From Nocardioides cavernae (GTDB taxonomy: Bacteria; Actinomycetota; Actinomycetes; Propionibacteriales; Nocardioidaceae): a DNA stretch of 64,000 nucleotides. Made by a program: the position numbers and the translations under genes. The notes beneath the pieces were generated by a model. That model was not told where the DNA came from, made no database searches, and was given only the letters and a program-made list of their open reading frames with translations. The DNA lies in NCBI RefSeq assembly GCF_013410035.1, contig NZ_JACCBW010000001.1, positions 1,302,001-1,366,000 on the forward strand, given 5' to 3'. This document shows, one piece after another, positions 1-8,053 of this stretch. Numbering within the stretch: position 1 is the stretch's first letter; each line of letters starts with the position of its first letter.

Positions 1-1
1 A

Positions 2-1414
2 CGCTGCCGCGACGTCGGCGGGCCGAGCCCGCACCACCGCGAGGCGCTGCGCCGTCACTGGCGCGAGGACGCCGGCGAGTCGCTGCGGCTGCTCTACGTC
101 GCGATGACGCGGGCGCAGTCGCAGGTCGTCGCGTGGTACGCCGCGGCCGACCGCAACACCCCCGACTCGCCCCTCCACCGGATGCTCTTCGGACGCCGGC
201 CGGGGATGGCCCCCGTCCCGGACGCGCAGGCGCTCGTCGACGAGGACCGGCTGATGACGATCCTCGCCGCGTGGCAGGACGCCGGAGGCCCAAGCGTCGA
301 GCCGGCCGTCCTCACCCCTCCCGACCCGACGCCGCTCGAGCGCTCGACCGCCCGCCTCGGCGTCCGGTCGTTCACGCGCGCGGTCGACACGACGTGGCGT
401 CGCACCTCCTACTCCTCGCTGTCGGCGTCGAGCGCGGCCCACGCCGCCGCCGCGCTGTCCGAGCCCGAGGTGGTGCCCGACCAGGACTCCGCCGTCGCCG
501 CCGACGACCTGCTCCTCGTCGCCGACGAGGGCGACGGCGGTGTGGCGGCCTCGGCCGCGTCCGTGCCGTCGCCCATGGCCGACCTCCCCGTCGGCGCCAC
601 CTTCGGCTCGCTGGTCCACGCCGTGCTCGAGCACGCCGACCCGGCGGCCGACGACTTCCGCGCCGAGCTGCTGCGGCTCGTCGAGGAGCAGCTCGTGTGG
701 TGGCCGGTCGACCTCGACCCGGGCGAGCTCGCGGACGCGCTCGTCGCCGTGTGCAGCAGCCCGCTCGGCCCGCTCGCGGCAGACCGCACCCTGCTGTCCC
801 TGGGGCTGCCCGACCGGCTCCGCGAGCTCGACTTCGAGGTGCCGCTGGCGGGTGGCGACACCGGCGTCGGTGCCGACGACGTACGCCTCGGCGACCTGGC
901 GCCGCTGCTGCGGCGCCACCTGCCGGAGGGCGACGCGGTCCGCGTCTACGCCGACGCCCTCGACGACGACCCCGACCTCGCCGCCCAGTCCCTCCGCGGC
1001 TACCTCACCGGCTCGATCGACGTCGTGCTCCGGCTCGACGTGGACGGCGCCGAGCGCTTCCTGACCGTCGACTACAAGACCAACTGGCTGGGCCCGGTCG
1101 ACCAGCCGCTGACCGCCCACGACTACCGGCCCGAGATGCTCGACGAGGCGATGGCGCACTCCGACTACCCGCTCCAGGCCCTCCTCTACACCGTCGTGCT
1201 GCACCGCTTCCTGCGGTGGCGGCTGCCCGGCTACGACCCCGCCACGCACCTCGGCGGCGTGCTCTACCTCTACCTCCGCGGCATGTGCGGCCCGGAGACC
1301 CCCGTCGTCGACGGCGGGCCGTGCGGGGTGTTCTCCTGGCGTCCGCCGGTGGCGCTGGTGGAGGAGCTGTCCGACCTGCTCGACGGCGTACGTCCGGGGG
1401 TGGGCGCGCGATGA
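2..1414 (+). CDS. recB: RecB (exodeoxyribonuclease V beta subunit), 3' portion only
   Basis: This is the C-terminal 470 residues of the helicase-nuclease subunit of RecBCD, which resects DNA double-strand ends for recombination. The start lies outside the window. The visible part opens with UvrD-type helicase motif VI (LLYVAMTRAQ, about residues 32-41). The C-terminal PD-(D/E)XK nuclease follows, shown by GSLVHAVLEH, then GSIDVVLRL and the catalytic VDYKTNW motif near the end. The stop overlaps the recD start as ATGA, so the two are translationally coupled. The product call is secure, although AdnA/B-type relatives share the same motifs; the adjacent RecD favours RecBCD. Confidence 0.9.
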   Translation, partial: RCRDVGGPSPHHREALRRHWREDAGESLRLLYVAMTRAQSQVVAWYAAADRNTPDSPLHRMLFGRRPGMAPVPDAQALVDEDRLMTILAAWQDAGGPSVEPAVLTPPDPTPLERSTARLGVRSFTRAVDTTWRRTSYSSLSASSAAHAAAALSEPEVVPDQDSAVAADDLLLVADEGDGGVAASAASVPSPMADLPVGATFGSLVHAVLEHADPAADDFRAELLRLVEEQLVWWPVDLDPGELADALVAVCSSPLGPLAADRTLLSLGLPDRLRELDFEVPLAGGDTGVGADDVRLGDLAPLLRRHLPEGDAVRVYADALDDDPDLAAQSLRGYLTGSIDVVLRLDVDGAERFLTVDYKTNWLGPVDQPLTAHDYRPEMLDEAMAHSDYPLQALLYTVVLHRFLRWRLPGYDPATHLGGVLYLYLRGMCGPETPVVDGGPCGVFSWRPPVALVEELSDLLDGVRPGVGAR

Positions 1415-3189
1415 ACGACACCTTCGAGCCCGTGGACGCCCACGACCGCGACCTCGCCCTCTCGGCGACCGGCCTGCTCGGCACCTTCAACGCCGCCGGC
1501 GTCCTGACCGCCGCCGACGTCCACGTCGCGACGACCCTGGGCGGCCTCGCCGGTGAGCGGGACGAGTCGGTGCTCCTGGCGATCGCGCTGTCCGTGCGGG
1601 CCGTGCGGCACGGGTCGGTCTGCCTCGACCTGGCCGCCGTGCCCGGCTCCCTCCCCGACGTCGATGTGCCGTGGCCCGCGCCTGCCGACTGGGCCCGCGC
1701 GGTGACCGGGAGCCCCGCGGTGGGCGCCGGCCTCGTGCACGTCGAGCACGGGCTGCTCTACCTCGACCGCTACCACGAGCAGGAGACCCAGGTGCTGGGC
1801 GACCTCCACGAGCGCGCGGCCGTGACCCACCTCGTCGACGCCGCGCTGCTCGACTCCGCCCTCGACCGGGTCTTCCCCGACGCGGCCTCCGCGGAGCAGC
1901 GCGCCGCGTGCCGCCGCGCGGCCACCCGGGCGACGACCGTCATCACCGGCGGTCCCGGCACCGGCAAGACCACCGCCGTCGCCGGCCTCCTCGCCGTCCT
2001 CGTCGAGCAGGCCGAGGCGCAGGGCCGCGGCCTGCGGATCGCGCTTGCGGCCCCCACCGGCAAGGCGGCGGCGCGGCTCGAGCAGTCCGTGCGCGACTCC
2101 GCGACCCGGTTCGCTCCGGGCGACCGGTCCCGCCTCGAGGGCGTGACCGCGATGACCCTGCACCGGCTGCTGCGCCAGCACCCCGGCAACAGCACGCGGT
2201 TCCGCCACCACCGCGGCAACCGCCTGCCCCACGACCTCGTCGTCGTCGACGAGGCCTCGATGGTCTCGCTCACGATGATGGCGCGGCTGCTCGAGGCCGT
2301 GCGCCCCGAGGCGCGCCTGGTCCTCGTGGGCGACCCCGACCAGCTCACCTCGGTCGACGCGGGCGCCGTGCTCACCGACCTCGTCCGCGGCTACGAGCAC
2401 CGCGACGACACCCCGGTCGCGGCCCTGCGGACCGCCCACCGCTACGGCGAGGACATCGGCCGGCTCGCCGAGGCGCTCCGGCTCGGCGACGGCGACGCCG
2501 CGATCGCCGCCCTGCGCACCGGCGGCGACGCGGTCGAGTGGGTGTCCGAGGGCGACCCCGCCGGGACCATCAGGTCCGCCGTCCTGCCCCACGCGCTCGC
2601 GGTCCACGACGCCGCGGCCGCCGGCGACCCCACCCGCGCGCTCGCCGCGCTCGACCGGCACCGACTGCTCTGCGCCCACCGCGACGGGCCGTTCGGCGTA
2701 CGCCACTGGAACCGCCGCATCGAGCAGTGGTTCACCGCGGAGACCGGGGTCTCGGTGCTCGACGCCGCCTACCTCGGGCGCCCGCTCCTGGTGCAGTCCA
2801 ACGACTACTCGCTGGGCATCTACAACGGCGACACCGGCGTGGTCGTCTCCGGCGCGGCGGGCCCGCGGGCCGCGATCGCGACGGGCGTCGGGTTCCAGGA
2901 GTTCGCGCCGTCCCGGCTCGGGGACGTCGAGACGATGCACGCGATGACGATCCACAAGTCGCAGGGCAGCCAGGCCGACGAGGTGACCGTCCTGCTCCCC
3001 GACGAGGACTCCCGCCTGCTGACCCGCGAGCTCTTCTACACCGCCGTCACGCGCGCCCAGCGCAAGGTGCGGGTGATCGGGTCGGAGTCGGCGGTCCGGT
3101 CCGCGATCGCCCGCCAGGCCCTGCGGGCGAGCGGGCTGCGTGCCCGGCTGTCGGATGCTCGAAACGTGACCGACACAGATCCCGGCTAG
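1411..3189 (+). CDS. recD: RecD (exodeoxyribonuclease V alpha subunit), 5'-3' helicase
   Basis: A 592-residue superfamily 1B helicase, the second motor of RecBCD. The Walker A motif GGPGTGKT is at residues 180-187. Walker B is in VVVDEASMV, followed by LVGDPDQL, and the C-terminal UvrD-C2 part carries TIHKSQGSQ and FYTAVTRAQ. The ATG overlaps the recB stop by four bases, which fixes the start. An open frame continues upstream of this ATG, but it runs through recB in another frame and is not coding. Length and motif order are normal for RecD. Confidence 0.95.
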   Translation: MNDTFEPVDAHDRDLALSATGLLGTFNAAGVLTAADVHVATTLGGLAGERDESVLLAIALSVRAVRHGSVCLDLAAVPGSLPDVDVPWPAPADWARAVTGSPAVGAGLVHVEHGLLYLDRYHEQETQVLGDLHERAAVTHLVDAALLDSALDRVFPDAASAEQRAACRRAATRATTVITGGPGTGKTTAVAGLLAVLVEQAEAQGRGLRIALAAPTGKAAARLEQSVRDSATRFAPGDRSRLEGVTAMTLHRLLRQHPGNSTRFRHHRGNRLPHDLVVVDEASMVSLTMMARLLEAVRPEARLVLVGDPDQLTSVDAGAVLTDLVRGYEHRDDTPVAALRTAHRYGEDIGRLAEALRLGDGDAAIAALRTGGDAVEWVSEGDPAGTIRSAVLPHALAVHDAAAAGDPTRALAALDRHRLLCAHRDGPFGVRHWNRRIEQWFTAETGVSVLDAAYLGRPLLVQSNDYSLGIYNGDTGVVVSGAAGPRAAIATGVGFQEFAPSRLGDVETMHAMTIHKSQGSQADEVTVLLPDEDSRLLTRELFYTAVTRAQRKVRVIGSESAVRSAIARQALRASGLRARLSDARNVTDTDPG

Positions 3190-3192
3190 CCT
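3187..3192 (+). promoter_or_regulatory. -10 hexamer TAGCCT for a leaderless transcript
   Basis: TAGCCT ends six bases before ATG 3199 and no Shine-Dalgarno sequence is visible. This is the layout of actinobacterial leaderless promoters. It overlaps the recD stop codon. Confidence 0.5.
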
Positions 3193-3198
3193 CGCCCC

Positions 3199-3807
3199 AT
3201 GCCCTACCTCATGCGCGTCGAGCTCCCGGACGTCCCCGGGTCGCTGGGTCGCGTCGCGAGCGCGATCGGTGAGGCCGGCGGTGACATCGACGCGATCGAG
3301 ATCGTCGAGAAGCGCGACGGGTACGCCGTCGACGACGTGCTGCTGGAGATGTCCCCCGGCACGATGCCCGACTCCGTCGTCTCGGCATGCAGCGTGCTCG
3401 ACGGGGTCAGCGTGCTGTGGATCAACCGCTACGCCGCAGGCGGCAACCTCTTCCTCGACCTCGAGGTCGTCGAGTCCCTCACCGAGGACCCGGGGACCGC
3501 GCTGGACCGGCTCGTCGACCTCCTCCCGATCTCCTTCCGCGTCGACTGGGCGGCGCGGGTGCGCGCCGGCGCCGACGGCCGCGCCGGGGTGGTCCACGCG
3601 ACCGACGCCTCCCCGGAGGACTTCACCGTCACCTCGGTGCCCGCGCCGACCCGGCTGCCGGGCGACGAGGTCTACGTCGAGTGCGCCGCGCCGTTCGGCG
3701 ACGACGTCCTGCTGATGGGCCGCCGGGGCGGCCCGGAGTTCCTCGACTCCGAGCTGGCCCGCCTCGAGCACCTCGTGGGCCTCGCGATCACCATCAGCCG
3801 CAGCTGA
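3199..3807 (+). CDS. ACT-domain amino-acid-binding protein
   Basis: A 202-residue protein whose first ~75 residues form an ACT domain (LRVELPDVPGSLGRVASAIG-like opening, then DIDAIEIVEK). ACT domains bind amino acids or other small ligands as regulatory modules. The second half, about residues 85-200, is not recognised with certainty; it resembles a small GAF-like or second ligand-binding fold. There is no catalytic domain, so a regulatory role is likely but the target is unknown. It has no ribosome binding site and appears leaderless, so it is probably transcribed independently of recD nine bases upstream. Confidence 0.75.
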   Translation: MPYLMRVELPDVPGSLGRVASAIGEAGGDIDAIEIVEKRDGYAVDDVLLEMSPGTMPDSVVSACSVLDGVSVLWINRYAAGGNLFLDLEVVESLTEDPGTALDRLVDLLPISFRVDWAARVRAGADGRAGVVHATDASPEDFTVTSVPAPTRLPGDEVYVECAAPFGDDVLLMGRRGGPEFLDSELARLEHLVGLAITISRS

Positions 3808-3856
3808 GGCCCGTCACGCGGTTCCGGCCCGGCGCGCGGCGGCGCACACTGGACCG

Positions 3857-4129
3857 ATGGACGACGACCTCGACGCGATGAGCCGCGACCAGCTGGTCGC
3901 GGAGGTGCTCCGTCTCCGCACCGCCGTGCGCGCGCACCGCGACACCTCGGGCCACGACCTCTGCTGGCACCACCCCGACCTGTGGGCCACGCTCCCGGAG
4001 CGCGTCGAGCCCGACATCGCCGTGCCGCCGTGGCCGAGGTTCATGCGCGGCTGCGTCGCCCACCGCCAGTCCCTCGACGAGCAGGCGCCCGATGCCGCGG
4101 TCCATGACGCGGAGCACGACGCCCGGTAG
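3857..4129 (+). CDS. Conserved hypothetical protein, 90 aa
   Basis: A small soluble protein with no assigned function. It starts with an acidic, probably helical segment (DQLVAEVLRLRTAVRAHRD), followed by a Trp/His-rich stretch (HDLCWHHPDLW, about residues 34-44) and a proline-containing tail. I believe similar short proteins occur in many high-GC bacteria, but I know of no function. Upstream, CACACT lies six bases before the ATG and may be a weak leaderless -10. It ends nine bases before csrA, so the two could be co-transcribed. Confidence 0.6.
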   Translation: MDDDLDAMSRDQLVAEVLRLRTAVRAHRDTSGHDLCWHHPDLWATLPERVEPDIAVPPWPRFMRGCVAHRQSLDEQAPDAAVHDAEHDAR

Positions 4130-4132
4130 CGT
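4127..4132 (+). promoter_or_regulatory. -10 hexamer TAGCGT upstream of csrA
   Basis: TAGCGT lies exactly six bases before the csrA ATG, consistent with a leaderless csrA transcript. It overlaps the stop codon of the preceding small gene. Confidence 0.45.
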
Positions 4133-4138
4133 GTCGCC

Positions 4139-4315
4139 ATGCTGGTCGTGAGCCGTCGGCAGGGTGAGAGCGTGGTCATCGGGGACGACATCACCGTCTC
4201 GGTGCTCGAGGTGCGAGGAGACGTCGTCCGCATCGGCATCGATGCCCCACGGTCGATCTCCGTGCACCGCGACGAGCTCGTCGACCGCCCGGAGCCGGCC
4301 GAGCCGGACGCCTGA
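4139..4315 (+). CDS. csrA: Carbon storage regulator CsrA, 58 aa
   Basis: A 58-residue RNA-binding translational regulator. The sequence opens MLVVSRRQGESVVIGDD, continues with VTVLEVRGD-type strands and VRIGIDAP, and includes SVHRDEL. It covers the whole CsrA beta-swapped dimer fold. The RNA-contacting N-terminal strand (LVVSRR) and the conserved Arg of the SVHR motif are both present. CsrA binds GGA motifs in 5' leaders and represses translation; in Gram-positive and actinobacterial species it is usually near fliW and flagellin genes. No flagellar gene or fliW is visible here. There is no Shine-Dalgarno sequence. Confidence 0.9.
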   Translation: MLVVSRRQGESVVIGDDITVSVLEVRGDVVRIGIDAPRSISVHRDELVDRPEPAEPDA

Positions 4316-4320
4316 GACGC

Positions 4321-4341
4321 CCCGGCCCGCGGCCGGCCGGG
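4321..4341. terminator. Possible bidirectional terminator between convergent genes
   Basis: CCCGGCC (4321-4327) and GGCCGGG (4335-4341) form a 7-bp GC stem with a 7-base loop in the 27-base gap between csrA and the convergent oxidoreductase gene. There is no T-run, as is usual in high-GC actinobacteria. Confidence 0.45.
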
Positions 4342-4342
4342 C

Positions 4343-4783
4343 TCAGGCGCGCTCGAGCAGGAAGATCGGGATCTCGCGGTCGGTCTTCTCCTGGTACTCC
4401 GCGTAGGTGCCCCAGGTCGCGACGGCGTGCTGCCACCAGTCCGCGCGCTCCTCGCCCTCGAGGACGCGGGCGGTGTAGGTGTGGGCCTCGGCCCCGTCCT
4501 GCAGCTCGACCTCGGGGTGGGCGACGAAGTTGTAGTACCACTCGGGGTTCTCCGGTGCGCCTCCCTTCGAGGCGACCGCGAGGTAGGCGCCGTCGCGCTC
4601 GACCCGCATGACCGGGTTCTTGCGGAGGTTGCCGGACTTCGCACCCACCGACGTGATCACGACGATGGGGTAGCTCGTGCCGGGCAGCGTGTTGGCCCGC
4701 GCGCCGTTGCTGGCCTCGTACTCCGCCACCTGGTTGCGGACCCACTCGGACTTGCTCGGGACGTACTCGCCTGTCAGTGCCAT
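4343..4783 (-). CDS. Deazaflavin (F420)-dependent nitroreductase-family oxidoreductase
   Basis: A 146-residue protein of the Ddn-type split-barrel family, which uses deazaflavin F420 (or in some members FMN) to reduce quinones, nitroaromatics or related substrates. Family marks are the N-terminal segment EYVPSKSEWVRNQVAEYEAS, the core GAKSGNLRKNPVMRVE and the C-terminal WWQHAVATWGTYAEYQ. The ATG is preceded by a G-rich Shine-Dalgarno-like stretch; longer open frame upstream runs into the menB leader. It is monocistronic and divergent from menB. The native substrate cannot be told; a menaquinone-related role is only suggested by its neighbour. Confidence 0.85.
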   Translation of the reverse strand: MALTGEYVPSKSEWVRNQVAEYEASNGARANTLPGTSYPIVVITSVGAKSGNLRKNPVMRVERDGAYLAVASKGGAPENPEWYYNFVAHPEVELQDGAEAHTYTARVLEGEERADWWQHAVATWGTYAEYQEKTDREIPIFLLERA

Positions 4784-4830
4784 GCCCCCACAACACCACG
4801 GGCAGCGGCGATCTTCCAGCGCCCGCTCGG

Positions 4831-4836
4831 TAGCCT
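4831..4836 (+). promoter_or_regulatory. -10 hexamer TAGCCT upstream of menB
   Basis: TAGCCT lies eight bases before the menB ATG and no ribosome binding site is visible in between, which suggests a leaderless or very short leader mRNA. Confidence 0.4.
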
Positions 4837-4844
4837 CCCGGTTC

Positions 4845-5789
4845 ATGAGCGCGATCGACGGAGTCAGCGAGATCTTCGACAGCGAGGCCTGGGACGTCGT
4901 GCCCGGCTTCGAGGACCTGACCGACCTCACCTACCACCGCGCGCGCGAGCACGGCACCGTCCGGATCGCCTTCGACCGCCCCGACGTGCTCAACGCCTTC
5001 CGCCCCCACACCGTCGACGAGCTGCTGCGGACGCTCGACCACGCGCGTACGTCCGCCGACGTGGGCTGCGTGATCCTGACCGGCAACGGCCCCAGCCCCA
5101 AGAACGGGAAGTGGTCCTTCTGCTCCGGCGGCGACCAGCGCATCCGCGGGCGGGCCGGCTACCAGTACGAGGACGTGGCGGCCGGCGCGGGCGACACCGG
5201 CGGCGAGGAGCCCAGCCCGATCGACCGGGCCAAGCTGGCGCGGCTGCACATCCTGGAGTGCCAGCGGCTCATCCGCTTCATGCCCAAGGTCGTCATCTGC
5301 GTCGTCCCCGGCTGGGCGGCCGGCGGCGGGCACAGCCTGCACGTCGTCGCCGACCTGACCCTCGCCAGCCGTGAGCACGCCCGGTTCAAGCAGACCGACG
5401 CCGACGTCGGCTCGTTCGACGGCGGCTACGGCTCGGCCTACCTCGCGCGCCAGGTCGGGCAGAAGTTCGCCCGCGAGATCTTCTTCCTCGCCGACGAGTA
5501 CGACGCCGAGGAGATGCACCGCATGGGCGCGGTCAACCGGGTCGTCGACCACGCCGACCTCGAGAAGGTCGCCCTCGACTGGGGCCGGAAGATCAACGGC
5601 AAGTCCCCGACCGCGCAGCGGATGCTCAAGTACTCCTTCAACCTCCTCGACGACGGGCTCGTCGGGCAACAGCTCTTCGCCGGTGAGGCGACGCGGCTGG
5701 CGTACATGACCGACGAGGCCCAGGAGGGCCGCGACCAGTTCCTCGAGAAGCGCGACCCGGACTGGTCGCCCTTCCCCTGGTACTACTGA
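4845..5789 (+). CDS. menB: 1,4-dihydroxy-2-naphthoyl-CoA synthase MenB
   Basis: A 314-residue crotonase-fold enzyme that closes the ring of o-succinylbenzoyl-CoA to 1,4-dihydroxy-2-naphthoyl-CoA in menaquinone synthesis. The oxyanion-hole segment FCSGGDQRIRGR, the second glycine-rich segment (GWAAGGGHSL, residues 156-165), TDADVGSFDGGYGS and the C-terminal WSPFPWYY tail are all characteristic of MenB rather than generic enoyl-CoA hydratases. An in-frame extension upstream of this ATG overlaps the divergent gene and is not needed. No other men genes are nearby, so the pathway is dispersed. Confidence 0.93.
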   Translation: MSAIDGVSEIFDSEAWDVVPGFEDLTDLTYHRAREHGTVRIAFDRPDVLNAFRPHTVDELLRTLDHARTSADVGCVILTGNGPSPKNGKWSFCSGGDQRIRGRAGYQYEDVAAGAGDTGGEEPSPIDRAKLARLHILECQRLIRFMPKVVICVVPGWAAGGGHSLHVVADLTLASREHARFKQTDADVGSFDGGYGSAYLARQVGQKFAREIFFLADEYDAEEMHRMGAVNRVVDHADLEKVALDWGRKINGKSPTAQRMLKYSFNLLDDGLVGQQLFAGEATRLAYMTDEAQEGRDQFLEKRDPDWSPFPWYY

Positions 5790-5810
5790 GACCGCCGCCG
5801 AGGGCGACCC

Positions 5811-6851
5811 TCAGCCCGTCGCGAGCGTGTGGTTGTCGATCTCCGGGTAGTGCTTGCGGATGTTCACCTTGCGCTCGAGCTCGGCGATGATCGCGGGCGC
5901 GAAGTTCACCTCGTAGAGCGCCTGGGCGCTGCCGAGGCCGCCGGGACTGAAGACGTTGATCTCCATGAGCTTGTCGCCGACGATGTCGAGGCCGACGAGG
6001 AACATGCCGTCGCTGACGAGCTTGGGGCACACGATCTCGACCATCTCGAGCATCGCGTCGGTGACCTGGACCTTGGTCGCCCTGCCGCCGGCGGACATGT
6101 TGGAGCGGATGTCCTTGGTGGTGTTGGTGCGGCGGAAGGCGGCGTACTTCCCGTCGACCTGCAGCGGCCGGCCGTTCATCACGAACATCCGGACGTCGCC
6201 CTTGGCCGCCTCGGGGAGGTACTCCTGCGCGACGACGTAGCCGTCGCGGGAGATCGCCTCGATGATCTGCTTGAGGTTGGGCGCCTCCTTGCGGTCGACG
6301 AGGAAGACGCCGGCGCCGCCCGAGCCCTGCAGCGGCTTGAGCACGGCCTTGCCGCCGAGGTCGGAGATGAACGCCTCGATCATCGACTCGTCGCGGGAGA
6401 TGAGGGTGCGCGGACGGACGATCTCGGGGAAGTGCTGGAAGTACGCCTTCGACAGCGCGTTGGCGAGGCTGGTCGGGTCGTTCACGACGAGCACGCCGGA
6501 GGAGGCGATGAGCTGGCCGAACGCGACGCCGGCGTTGTTGCGCCAGGGGTCGGACTCGGCGTCGTCGGCCGGGTCGTTGCGCAGCATCACCACGTCGAAC
6601 TCCGACATCGGGATCAGCTGCTCGACGTCGGGCTTCTTCACGTCGGCGAGGTGCCGCTCGAGGGACCGGTACGTCTTGGCCTGGCCGGCGCGCGCCCGGG
6701 TGCTCAGCGACCCGTCGGGCTCGTAGGCGAAGTCGCCGATGCCCATGTACCAGGCCTCGTGGCCCATCTCCTTCGCGGCCATCGCGAGCCGGTTGGTGGT
6801 GTACTCCGCCTTCTCGGTGGCGATGTCGTTGACGACGAATCCGATCTTCAT
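5811..6851 (-). CDS. GshB-like ATP-grasp ligase (third gene of coupled trio)
   Basis: A 346-residue ATP-grasp protein resembling prokaryotic glutathione synthetase and RimK-type ligases. It has a GshB-like N-terminal Rossmann part (MKIGFVVNDI), the ATP-binding loop KPLQGSGGAGVF (residues 172-183) and the metal-binding end EINVFSPGG. ATP-grasp ligases join an amino group to an acylphosphate. Actinobacteria normally make mycothiol, not glutathione, and no gshA partner is visible, so true glutathione synthesis is unlikely. Its ATG overlaps the stop of the DUF1704 gene (ATGA). An amino-acid or peptide ligase acting with its two partners is the best guess. Confidence 0.8.
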   Translation of the reverse strand: MKIGFVVNDIATEKAEYTTNRLAMAAKEMGHEAWYMGIGDFAYEPDGSLSTRARAGQAKTYRSLERHLADVKKPDVEQLIPMSEFDVVMLRNDPADDAESDPWRNNAGVAFGQLIASSGVLVVNDPTSLANALSKAYFQHFPEIVRPRTLISRDESMIEAFISDLGGKAVLKPLQGSGGAGVFLVDRKEAPNLKQIIEAISRDGYVVAQEYLPEAAKGDVRMFVMNGRPLQVDGKYAAFRRTNTTKDIRSNMSAGGRATKVQVTDAMLEMVEIVCPKLVSDGMFLVGLDIVGDKLMEINVFSPGGLGSAQALYEVNFAPAIIAELERKVNIRKHYPEIDNHTLATG

Positions 6852-8053
6852 GCGTGTCCCTCCAGGAGTGTGCTGAGATCCTCGGTCCCGGCCGCGCGGG
6901 CCAGGTTGTCGTGGGCGCCCGGCTCGCGCAGGTAGCGCGGCAGGACGCGTGGCGGCCGGAGCAGGCCCCGTTCGTCGAGGTCGCCGATGAGCGGCAGGTC
7001 GCGCAGCGAGAACTTCCCCAGCCAGAGGAGGTCGAGGGAGCCGTCGGAGGCGAGGTGCTCGAGCAGCTCGACGAGGCCGCGGAGGTAGATCGCGTCCTTC
7101 GTCATCCCGCCGGAGCGGTAGACGCGCATCACCGTCGTCCACGCGCTGGCGCCGGGGAAGTCGTCGGCGACGAGTGCCTCGTGGGCCTCGGCGAAGCTCG
7201 CGCCGGCGATCATCCGGTGCACCGTCACCACGCGGCTCGCGAGCTGGCGGAGCCGGAACGCCGTCAGCCCACCGCAGGCGATCTCGGCCAGCACGGCCAG
7301 CCCCTCCTGCGTCTCGTCGTAGCCGGCGAGGCCGACGCCCAGCACCTTCACGGGCTGGTGGCTGCCGTTGGCCTGGGTGACGAGGTGGGTGCCGACCTCG
7401 TGGTGGAGCAGCGCGCGGGCGCGGGCGCGCTGCACCTTGGTCTCGGGCCCGATGAGGAGCGCGTCACCGGACACCATGACCCCGTTGACGTCCGGGCGGA
7501 CCTCCGCGTGCATGTCGAGGTCGGGGTCCTCCTCGCGGTAGCGGGCGATCTCCTCCTCGGCGAGCGCGAGGAACTCCCCGGCGTCGAGGGCCTCGTCCGT
7601 CGGCTCGGTGCGGGTGATGCGTTCGAGAAGCTGTTCGGCCTGGGTGCGCAGCGTCGGCGACACCCCGCCGTAGAGCTCCACGCTCAGGGGCAGGAAGTCC
7701 TCGGTGTCGCGTGCCTGCAGCATGTCGAGCTGCAGCTCCATCTCCCGGTGCTTGGCCCGCAGCAGCTGCCCGAGCACCGGGTCCTCGACGGCACCGGGGT
7801 CGATGTCGTCGAGCTGCGCGCGCACCACCTCGGGGTCGACCTCGAGCTCGCGGTAGGTGAACGGCGGCTCGGGCTGGCGTCCCTCGAGGAAGTCGTCACG
7901 CAGGTCGTCGGCGTCGACCGGCGTGACGTCGAGGAGGAAGCGGAAGGTCTGCGCGAGCTGCGCGAGACGGTGGTCGACCGCGAGGTCCGCGGCGTTCAGC
8001 TGCGCGCGGTCGTCGGCCGCGGCCGGATGGTCGGGATCGGGGCCGCCGCTCAT
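6848..8053 (-). CDS. DUF1704 'QEGLA motif' protein, metallopeptidase-like
   Basis: A 401-residue protein of the bacterial family annotated 'flavohemoglobin expression-modulating QEGLA motif protein' (DUF1704). It carries an HExxxH zinc signature (H218-E-V-G-T-H223) and the family motif QEGLA at 249-253, whose E250 could be the third ligand. The same domain in eukaryotes (KIAA0895/MATCAP) is a tubulin tyrosine carboxypeptidase; that activity here is inference. Residues 1-130 are mostly acidic and helical. The start overlaps the stop of the amidohydrolase gene and the stop overlaps the ATP-grasp start, giving a tightly coupled operon. Confidence 0.85.
   Translation of the reverse strand: MSGGPDPDHPAAADDRAQLNAADLAVDHRLAQLAQTFRFLLDVTPVDADDLRDDFLEGRQPEPPFTYRELEVDPEVVRAQLDDIDPGAVEDPVLGQLLRAKHREMELQLDMLQARDTEDFLPLSVELYGGVSPTLRTQAEQLLERITRTEPTDEALDAGEFLALAEEEIARYREEDPDLDMHAEVRPDVNGVMVSGDALLIGPETKVQRARARALLHHEVGTHLVTQANGSHQPVKVLGVGLAGYDETQEGLAVLAEIACGGLTAFRLRQLASRVVTVHRMIAGASFAEAHEALVADDFPGASAWTTVMRVYRSGGMTKDAIYLRGLVELLEHLASDGSLDLLWLGKFSLRDLPLIGDLDERGLLRPPRVLPRYLREPGAHDNLARAAGTEDLSTLLEGHA

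Noticed and set aside
133..1410. Upstream extension of the recD frame
   Set aside because: It runs through recB in another frame and is Arg/Pro/Ala-rich; the ATGA overlap marks the real recD start.
1270..3771. An 833-residue minus-strand open frame over recD and the ACT gene
   Set aside because: A shadow of GC-biased codons with no recognisable motif.
5811..6851. Annotation as genuine glutathione synthetase (gshB)
   Set aside because: No gamma-glutamylcysteine synthetase is visible, actinobacteria generally use mycothiol, and the operon partners point to another substrate.
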